NCBI GenBank assembly: GCA_002077065.1
Contig: NAJO01000010.1
Coordinates: 682,001 to 746,000, forward strand
Reading direction: 5' to 3'
DNA length: 64,000 nt
DNA from: Cryoendolithus antarcticus
Lineage: Eukaryota; Ascomycota; Dothideomycetes; Cladosporiales; Cladosporiaceae
Shown here: piece after piece, positions 57,156 through 64,000 of the stretch
How the letters are laid out: every line of letters starts with the position of its first letter
Numbering within the stretch: the stretch's first letter is position 1
Position numbers and translations under genes: made by a program
The notes under the pieces: model-generated
What the model saw: the letters and a program-made list of their open reading frames with translations, nothing else
What the model was told of the DNA's origin: nothing
Database searches by the model: none

Positions 57156-57714
57156 ACGTGTTGTTACTCTGTGCGGTAGAAGTCAGGTAGAAGCGGAAAT
57201 GGAGCAGCGGCCGTGACGGCGTGATGGAGCCGCGGCACTGCCTCACGGCAACTACCTTCAAGTCTGCTCTAGCACGACGGTCAACCGATGCCAAGAGATA
57301 CGTGAAGGGGTCTAGAGGTGTATCAGTCAACTGCTTCCATTAAATGGCTGTCAGACTGAAAGCCAATGTTTCCAAGGCACTGCGGACCTTGATGCGTACG
57401 AGTGAGTCGAGTGAAGAAAGCAGACAAAGCCAAGTGGCTTTCCGTGAAAGTATCTCTGCTTGATGCCGTGTATCCTGACCTGCATGCTGCACATTCTGGG
57501 TATCGTAAGTCATTCGGTCCTCCATATCCCGTATCCCAACGCCATCGCTAAGCCCAATCTTTCCCTCAAATCAGTTTTATGGCCTCGTATGCATTCCGCC
57601 GCCGTCCCGGATTCACACTCCCCATTTCCTTTCCCTTCCGCCCTACCACGCCCCCTGACAGAACCCCTTCATATGTCCCCCATTCCTCTTCCCCCTGACC
57701 GGATTCGCAGCCTT
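57156..57714. other. Convergent intergenic region
   Basis: It lies between the 3' ends of the NIS1-like and TOA2 genes. No gene is seen. Confidence 0.4.
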
Positions 57715-58106
57715 CTAAGCCTTCTCCTTACTCTGACACGCCACAATCTTGACCCGTTCCGCCAGCACCGTCGTCGTCTGATCGCACTTGAAATTCACGT
57801 CCTTGATGATGAAAGTCCACACCTCGTCGCAGAACCTATAGGTGTCGAGGTGGCCTTTGAATTGCAGGCGGGCTTTGACTTTGTCGCCTATGACCGAGGC
57901 CATGGCTTGGTCGAAGTTTTGGAGGACGCGCATGGCGAGTTGGGGCTCGATGCGGCGTTGGGAGATGAGGGTGTCGAGGGAGTCGGCGAGGGCGTTGCCT
58001 ATGCTGCGGATGTTGTCAGTCATGTGGAAAGGACGTAGTCCATGGTGAAGGTGGCTTACGATGTTGCGCGGTAGAGCTCGTAGTAAGTCTGATTGGCGGC
58101 AGCCAT
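57715..58106 (-). CDS. TOA2: Transcription factor IIA gamma (small) subunit
   Basis: Two exons (58106-58060, 58003-57715) encode 111 residues, the usual length. The four-helix part ([35 protein letters not shown]) and the beta-barrel part ([29 protein letters not shown]) are both complete. With the large TFIIA subunit it stabilises TBP on promoters. The 56-base intron falls after the first helix, and the split Ser codon (TC|C) restores the conserved SIG. It is head-to-head with VMA16, about 265 bases apart. Confidence 0.95.
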
Positions 58107-58371
58107 GCTGGGCGGAGAGTGATGATTCGGACCTTATTAGCGATTCAGTAGTGGTAGCGAGGTGATGACTTTGCTTCCTCTTGCACAACGAGGTATGACG
58201 CAAAGTAGTGTTCGTCAACTGAGGCACATGTAGTGGGTCACCTTGAGAGCTGAGTCAGGGAAGGAGCGCCTGACTCGTAGCCGCGCCACAAGCAACATCA
58301 ACCGCTCTACATCATCGGCTGGAAGCTCATCAGGATACGTCTGGACCTCAGGAACAATAATTGACGCAACT
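58107..58371. promoter_or_regulatory. Divergent promoter between TOA2 and VMA16
   Basis: Two housekeeping start codons on opposite strands are 265 bases apart, so both promoters lie here. Confidence 0.45.
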
Positions 58372-59230
58372 ATGGGCGGACTCGCATACGGCAGCTATGG
58401 CGCCGGCACTGCGCTACTCATTGTGGGACTATGTACGTGGGGAGGCGAAGAGCATGGACGAGACGGACTGGGCTAATGTATATGGGTAGACATGCTGTTC
58501 AATGGCGAGGGGGAGGCATTCAACGTAAGGACATGACTTGGGAGACTGGACGAGGAGCAGAGTCACAAGCAGGAGCACGGCTGACGGACAAATGATTAGG
58601 TCGGCGCCTTCATCGAATCCATATCCCCTTACGCCTGGGCCTCGACCGGCATAGCAATGTGCATCGGCTTCTCCGTCGTCGGCGCAGCATGGTATGCATG
58701 ATCTTCAAACAATGGGCACCGCAGAGCGAACACTTATCACATCACGCAGGGGCATCTTCATCACCGGCTCCTCCATCATAGGCGGCGGCGTCAAAGCCCC
58801 ACGAATCCGCACCAAGAACCTCATCTCCATCATCTTCTGCGAGGTCGTCGCAATTTACGGCGTCATCATGAGCATCGTCTTCAGCTCCAAGCTCAGTCAA
58901 GTAGGAGGAGATGCAGGGTACTCAGGGAGCAACTATTACACTGGCTATGCGTTGTTCTGGAGTGGCGTGTTGGTTGGGATGTGCAATCTGATCTGTGGGG
59001 TGAGCGTGGGGATCAATGGGAGTAGTGCTGCATTGGCGGATGCGGCAGATCCTAGTTTGTGAGTGCACGCGTCTGAAGCAGGTGAAGAACGTGAGGGAAG
59101 AGGATTTATGTACTGACTTGCGGTCAGGTTTGTGAAGATCTTGGTGATTGAAATCTTCTCGTCAGTGCTCGGGCTATTCGGTCTAATCATTGGACTCTTA
59201 CTGAGTGGAAGCGCGAACGACTTCAAATGA
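58372..59230 (+). CDS. VMA16: V-type ATPase membrane subunit c''
   Basis: Five exons (58372-58432, 58490-58524, 58600-58691, 58750-59058, 59128-59230) give 199 residues. The four or five membrane helices of a proteolipid are clear, with the proton-carrying Glu in [11 protein letters not shown]. Conserved loops [28 protein letters not shown] and [26 protein letters not shown] match the c'' subunit and not c or c'. It is part of the V0 rotor that acidifies vacuoles. An upstream in-frame ATG (58243) would add a Ser-rich extension of 43 residues, so the proximal start was preferred. Confidence 0.93.
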
Positions 59231-59950
59231 GGCAACGTGGAGGATGAGGCGTGGAGCAGAGGATTGGAGATCTATCATTTCTGGCGTTCACGGCATGGGC
59301 TGAAGCATGGCGCCAAGGTGCCTTTTGTATAGATACTCGAATGTAAAGATGCGCCATCTCAAGCTGATTGTACGCCGGCTTTGCTCTCTACCCATCAGCG
59401 CATGCGCCCATCGAGTATGGCGGTGCCTCTTGTCGTGGAACAAGGGCCCATAGCGATGTCCTTACTGCAAGCTTGCCCTCCAGTCTACGCACTGCTCTTC
59501 AATGTCTCCATGGATCTAGCTGCCTCTCTCTGATGTTCTTCGATAGCTCGTGATCGTGGCGAAAGGCGTCGAGCTGCAGTGATGTTCGCTCGTGCCTGCC
59601 TGGCCGTCGTTGCAGGCGTCGCTTCGTCGATCCTGCATATGGTCATCAATGAGCCACGCTCTGCCTCCATTGCCAGCAGCAATCAAAGTCTGAAACAATG
59701 CTGCGCCCGTGGAGAAGTCGATGGCTATTCTGTAGTGCTCACTGTCAGCCGGCGAGCAGCTTCGAGACTGCAATGCAGTGTAACAACCATACCGAGAACG
59801 TGATAGGCCAGCATGCCGCCGTCGTACTCGTACTCGTATGCCCGCCGCCACTACCACCTCAGCTTCTTCTTCTTCTCCAAGCCCCTGCGCCGAAGCACAG
59901 CAGCACTGATGAAAAAGTGTATTTGCGTCACAAGGCGGTAGTGTAAGGCC
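59231..59950. other. Convergent intergenic region between VMA16 and U2 snRNA
   Basis: No coding gene is supported. A short CTT repeat lies near 59862-59878. A long minus-strand open frame here runs into the U2 gene and is rejected. Confidence 0.4.
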
Positions 59951-60161
59951 AAGGACACGGTGCGAGGATACTGTGAGCAAGCTCAGGGAGCACCTCGCAT
60001 TTGCGAAAAATAAGGATAATCGTAAATCGACCGTAGTCGAGTTTCAGCGATTAAACTGAACTGTGATGGTTGTCAGTACGTGGCTTAGATCAGGTGTACC
60101 ATCGGAGACTCACAAGAACAGATACTACACTTGATCTAAGCCAAAAGGCAAAGCTGTGAAT
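59951..60161 (-). ncRNA. U2 spliceosomal snRNA, interrupted by a 53-base intron
   Basis: The minus strand reads GCCTTTTGGCTTAGATCAAG then TGTAGTATCTGTTCTT, the invariant 5' part of U2 with stem I and the branch-site-recognition sequence GTAGTA (60128-60123). The conserved sequence then breaks at 60113 and resumes at 60060 with TTCAGTTTAATCGCTGAAA. The 53 bases between have a GTGAGT donor, a TACTGAC branch site and a CACAG acceptor. Joining the flanks gives an exact stem-loop IIa (TTTCAG/CTGAAA). Stem IIb (TCGAC/GTCGA), an Sm site ATTTTTCG (60011-60004) and a 3' stem-loop GCGAGG/CCTCGC follow. The 5' end is set by analogy with other fungal U2 RNAs and the 3' end is approximate. Threonine synthase diverges about 290 bases away. 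Confidence 0.92.
60061..60113 (-). other. Spliceosomal-type intron inside the U2 snRNA gene
   Basis: This 53-base insert has a consensus donor (GTGAGT), a branch site (TACTGAC, 12 bases before the acceptor) and an acceptor (CACAG). The size and signals match the mRNA introns around it. It sits between the first and second base of the 5' strand of stem IIa. Confidence 0.88.
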
Positions 60162-60450
60162 GGTATTAGTGATTGTTCTGAAGGGTATGGGGGGATTGGG
60201 CTTAACGTGCAGAGCTGTTTCGGTGGAGCAGGTTGGATAATTGGGATTGCAAGTGTACTCTGCGGAGGAGGCCCATGCGCTGCTGACAAAGGATTCAGTG
60301 TTCAGGCTGTCAGACATCTGCAGCTGCCGATCTCGGCACGTGTCAATGGGAAAAGTTGTGGAGTGAAGCTGGGAAGACTCACATGCCATTCGGATAAAAT
60401 ACCAAAAGATAAAATCCAAACAGAACGCTTCGTTCAAGTACGTTGCAAGC
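60162..60450. promoter_or_regulatory. Divergent promoter between U2 snRNA and THR4
   Basis: About 290 bases separate the U2 5' end from the THR4 start codon. No clear TATA box or proximal snRNA element is recognisable by eye. Confidence 0.4.
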
Positions 60451-62235
60451 ATGCCCTCCCACTCGCCCTCCCAGCGCTACCTCAGCACTCGTGGCGGCTC
60501 CTACGACGTGAGTCTCTCTATCCCACTTTAACATCAACCTCAGAAGCTCACGCTGAAACCCCAGGCTTCCAGCTTTCTTTCGAAACGGTAGTGCTCAAAG
60601 GTCTAGCCCCAGATGGCGGCTTGTTTATCCCCGAAGAGATTCCCTCGCTACCCTCCGACTGGCAGTCGAAATGGTCGTCCTACTCTTTCCAAGAGCTTGC
60701 ATTCGAGATCTTCAGCCTGTACATCTCGCCTGAAGAGATTCCGGCACAGGACTTGAAGGAGATTGTGCGAAAGAGCTACTCTACGTTTCGTGACGAGAAT
60801 ATCACGCCTCTGGTCACGCTCGACGAGAGCAAGAAGCTCCACCTGCTTGAGCTCTTCCATGGACCGACCTTCGCTTTCAAAGACGTTGCACTGCAATTCT
60901 TAGGGAATCTGTTCGAGTATTTCCTCGTGCGGCGGAATCAAGGCAGGGAAGGCGTCAAAGAGCGGGAGCACCTCACAGTAATAGGCGCGACGAGTGGAGA
61001 CACAGGGTCGGCTGCTATCTATGGCTTGAGGGGGAAGAAGGATGTCAGTGTGTTCATCATGCATCCGAAGGGGAAAGTCAGTCCGGTGCAGGAGGCGCAG
61101 ATGACGACTGTGCTGGATGCAAATGTGCATAATCTGGCGGTGGAGGGGACGTTTGATGATTGTCAGGTAGGTCGTAAGCTGAAGAAGGGCGATAGAAGAG
61201 AAGACTGACAACGCGCAGGACATCGTGAAAGCACTGTTCGCGGACCCGGAGATCAACAAGACGCATAAGCTGGCAGCGGTGAACAGTATCAACTGGGCAC
61301 GCATATTGGCGCAGATCACGTACTACTTCCACGCCTACTTCTCCCTGGTCCGACAGACTGGCAACTCAAAGCCTGCAATTCGGTTCGTAGTACCCACCGG
61401 CAACTTCGGGGACATCTTGGCAGGTTACTTCGCAACACGCATGGGTTTGCCTGCGGACAAGCTTGTGATCGCGACCAATGAGAATGACATCCTGCATCGC
61501 TTTTGGAAGACAGGCCACTACGAGAAGCAGCCTGTCCATGGTCGGGAAGCGGAAGGCGGGTTTGAAGAGGATGGTGTCAAAGCACATGAAGCAGGAGTCA
61601 AGGAGACTCTCGCCCCAGCGATGGACATCCTCGTCTCCTCAAACTTCGAGCGCCTACTTTGGTTCCTCGCCTACCAGACCAGCAGCAGCGAGGAGACGAA
61701 TCACCGACGAATGCAAGCCGGCGAGCAGGTCAAGAACTGGCTAGCTGAGCTCAAATCCTCAGGCGGCTTTGGCGTCAAGCCCGAGATCCTCGAGGCAGCG
61801 AAGAAGAACTTCCTTTCCGAGCGCGTGAGCGACAAGCAGACGATAGATGCTATCACGGAGATGTACACTTCGCCTCTTCCCGAAAGCTCCTCAGTCGTCA
61901 AGACCCAGCAAGCCACTGCCGGCACACACATCTCTGGCCACTACATCCTCGATCCACACACAGCGATTGGTATTGCTGCATCATTGCGGTCGATCTCTGC
62001 CGCACCAGAGGTACAGCACATCAGCTTGGCTACGGCGCATCCAGCGAAGTTCAGCAACGCTGTTGAGCTGGCCTTGAAAGATGAAGAGGGATTTGCGTTC
62101 GATGCCGTGCTACCTGAGGAATTCATAGGACTCGATAAGCTGGAGCGAAGGGTCGTGGGTTGTGGAAAGGAGTGGGAGGAGGTCAGGGAGATCGTGGTGA
62201 ACGAGGTGGAGAAGGAGTTGGGTTTAAGTGACTGA
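60451..62235 (+). CDS. THR4: Threonine synthase
   Basis: This PLP enzyme makes threonine from O-phosphohomoserine. Three exons (60451-60507, 60573-61166, 61219-62235) give 555 residues. The N-terminal motif RYLSTRGGSYD|LSFETVVLKGLAPDGGLFIPEE is created by intron 1. The PLP-binding Lys lies in GPTFAFKDVALQFLGN (about residue 125). Phosphate-binding and substrate segments are GATSGDTGSAAIYG, NSINWARILAQITYYFHAY and VPTGNFGDILAGY. There is no organelle signal. The chosen ATG is the first in frame with the conserved N-terminus. Confidence 0.95.
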
Positions 62236-62877
62236 GAGATGCGAGCGCTCAAGGTTGCGCGAGCGTGCCATCAAGGTGCAGGTCCTCCTTACACAAGAGC
62301 ACACGTAGTGGAGCACCGGTAGTACGAGCCAAGCTCGATGGAAGGATAGGTGCCTCCTTCGATGGCTACTGATGCGGGTGCGCAACGAGGTATTGGAACG
62401 GCAAGCGTGTCACATGCAGCGACCACATAGACTTGAAGCAGGTTCTCTGCCACGGTGCGATGGTGCATGCAGCTTCTGACCCTGGTGCATGCCATATGCC
62501 AGCACATAAAACTGCTGTTCTGCTGTAGCTCTTGCCTCGAGTAGATGGGGCAACACGCTTCCAGTACTATTCAACCGCTCAGCTACGAATATGCGATATT
62601 CGACGCATCTTGTCTTGTCACAGCTGTGGAAGGAGTTCAAACCAAATCGCCCCCCACTCGATCCCTTCGGAACCGATTCCTCTTCTTGCTATTGCCAAGC
62701 CTTCTCGACGTCGCCCAAGTCCACCATCACATGTCGTGAAGTTGAGCTTGACTCGTTACTGGCTATCACTCACTCAACACACGCCACAGGAAGTGAAGCT
62801 ACAGGACCAGGTGAAGGGCAGGAAGGAGCAAGTGAAGGAGCAATAAGTGAAGTTGCGCCGCGATCAACACAGCAAAC
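62236..62877. other. Intergenic region before TAF10
   Basis: No supported gene is seen. Confidence 0.4.
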
Positions 62878-63627
62878 ATGGCCGACGCCGACCTTCCCAC
62901 CGAGAGCGCATTGCCGACCACCACGACTGAAGGGGACGACACAGAACAACGTCAACAACCACCCACCTCAGATCCCGACACCGCGCTACGGGACACCACT
63001 CAGCCAGATCCTCCCTCTCAACCTCCTCTCGCCCTCGACGGCGCAGCCGAACCCCCATCTCTAAACCCCCCACCCTCACAACCTCAAACCACGCAGCCAA
63101 CTCGATCCGACGCAATGGACACGACTGCTTCCCTCCCCGCCGTCCTCCCACCCTCACAACCCGATCACCCACCCTCAACAACCGCCCACAAAAAGAACCT
63201 CACCCTCGCCTCCCTCCTCTCCCCGCTCTCCCAGTCAACCCCTCTAATCCCCGACGCCGTAACAGCCCACTACCTCACCCTCGCCGGCCTGCCCCCACCG
63301 CCAGAAACGCCGCTCCCACTAGCGCGTCTCCTCGCCCTCGCGACGCAGAAGTTCATCGCCGATATCGCGGCCGACGCTTATCAGTACTCACGGATCCGAA
63401 GCGGGAGTGTCACATCAAACAACCCGCTTGGTGGATTGGGAGGCGTGGCGGCGGCGGGCGTGAGAGATGAGGGTGGGAAGGGAGGAGGGAAGGTAGGAGG
63501 GGTGAGGGCTGGGTTCGGAGGTGGGGGCGGGGGTGGAGCGGGGAGGACGGTCTTGACGATGGAGGATTTGGGGATGGCTGTGGGGGAGTACGGGGTCAGT
63601 GTTAGGAGGGGGGAGTTTTATCGATGA
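62878..63627 (+). CDS. TAF10: Transcription initiation factor TFIID / SAGA subunit TAF10
   Basis: A single exon encodes 249 residues. The first 100 are a Pro/Thr/Gln-rich disordered arm. The histone fold follows: TLASLLSPLSQSTPLIPDAVTAHYLTLAGL, then LARLLALATQKFIADIAADAYQYSRIR. A Gly-rich insert of about 50 residues (ending GGGGGGGAGRT) precedes the last helix, VLTMEDLGMAVGEYGVSVRRGEFYR. This split fold with a loop before the final helix is typical of fungal TAF10. It serves in both TFIID and SAGA. Confidence 0.93.
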   Translation: MADADLPTESALPTTTTEGDDTEQRQQPPTSDPDTALRDTTQPDPPSQPPLALDGAAEPPSLNPPPSQPQTTQPTRSDAMDTTASLPAVLPPSQPDHPPSTTAHKKNLTLASLLSPLSQSTPLIPDAVTAHYLTLAGLPPPPETPLPLARLLALATQKFIADIAADAYQYSRIRSGSVTSNNPLGGLGGVAAAGVRDEGGKGGGKVGGVRAGFGGGGGGGAGRTVLTMEDLGMAVGEYGVSVRRGEFYR

Positions 63628-64000
63628 GCTTGATATGACCGGGGAGAAATTAGGGAGAGGAAAGGCTTTAATGAGACGACGGGGGGCGGTGCTTAAGCTT
63701 CACAAGGCTGGCGTTCGGGTCGGGCATATCACGGGTGACAGGCTGGGTTGGATCACGGCGTGGAGCAATGGGCAATCCTGGCCGAGCTGAAATGGCGAGG
63801 AAGGGCCATGGGATATCACTTCAGGGTAAGCTACATATGCATACTGTATCATGAACACTGTACCATCGATCTCACATTCTGCGCCTCGCTTTAGCAAGTT
63901 CGTCGTACACACTTGGCCCTGTCGTCACTGCAGCAAGCTTCGTGCTTAGCAAAAGTCAAAGCCCAGTAGGAGGCTCATCGCCGCCCACTTCTGCCAGTGC
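63628..64000. other. 3' flank of TAF10 to the end of the window
   Basis: No gene is recognisable. Open frames are short and without motifs. Confidence 0.4.

Noticed and set aside
59516..59980. Minus-strand open frame of 154 codons upstream of VMA16's 3' flank
   Set aside because: It runs into the 3' part of the U2 snRNA gene and is low in complexity with no motif.
60061..60113. Idea that the U2 interruption is a normal variable loop of U2
   Set aside because: The position falls inside the 5' strand of the highly conserved stem IIa, and complete GT...CTGAC...CAG signals coincide with exact restoration of the consensus.

Overview
The window is nuclear DNA from a filamentous ascomycete (Pezizomycotina, probably Dothideomycetes). 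The reasons are densely packed single genes on both strands, short GT-AG introns of about 47-100 bases with CTGAC/CTAAC-type branch sites, and a gene set that includes a fused Ura2, a peroxisomal Lon, a Leu5 carrier, an Ynd1 apyrase and a NIS1-like secreted protein. The class-level placement is inference from gene content only. No transposon, rRNA, tRNA or CRISPR array was found. Exon boundaries were rebuilt by hand from splice sites, reading frame and family conservation.

Layout. 1-9 kb: 3' end of a disordered protein, a secreted beta-lactamase-like hydrolase, a tandem ABC ATPase and 3-hydroxyisobutyrate dehydrogenase. 9-14 kb: a Bqt4-like inner-nuclear-membrane protein, a mitochondrial thioredoxin and an unrecognised gene. 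14-20 kb: the large URA2 gene. 20-27 kb: an unknown disordered protein, the Leu5 CoA carrier, a METTL4-type methyltransferase and a secreted isochorismatase-like protein. 27-34 kb: peroxisomal Lon head-to-head with TRM2, a bZIP factor and elongin C. 34-45 kb: a Baeyer-Villiger-type monooxygenase, Ynd1 apyrase, a glutamine amidotransferase and Pps1 phosphatase. 45-54 kb: TYW4, Atg18, RhoGDI, Chm7 and a small secreted protein. 54-64 kb: Rad18, a NIS1-like secreted protein, TFIIA gamma, V-ATPase c'', the U2 snRNA gene, threonine synthase and TAF10.

The most unusual feature is the U2 snRNA gene at about 59951-60161 (minus strand). Its conserved sequence is interrupted by a 53-base segment with every mark of a spliceosomal intron (GTGAGT, CTGAC, CACAG). 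Removing it restores stem-loop IIa exactly. That intron also carries an 18-base near-perfect reverse complement of the U2 5' region, so the unspliced precursor could fold its branch-site-recognition region into a hairpin. The single mismatch in that hairpin lies opposite the adenosine equivalent to human U2 A30, the known METTL4 target, and a METTL4-like gene lies in the same window.

Other departures from expectation are a Ura2 protein that passes directly from the CPSase regulatory domain to ATCase with no dihydroorotase-like domain, and a small secreted-protein gene whose reading frame requires two GC-AG introns. Most genes are housekeeping and belong to separate pathways, so there is no gene cluster with a single purpose.
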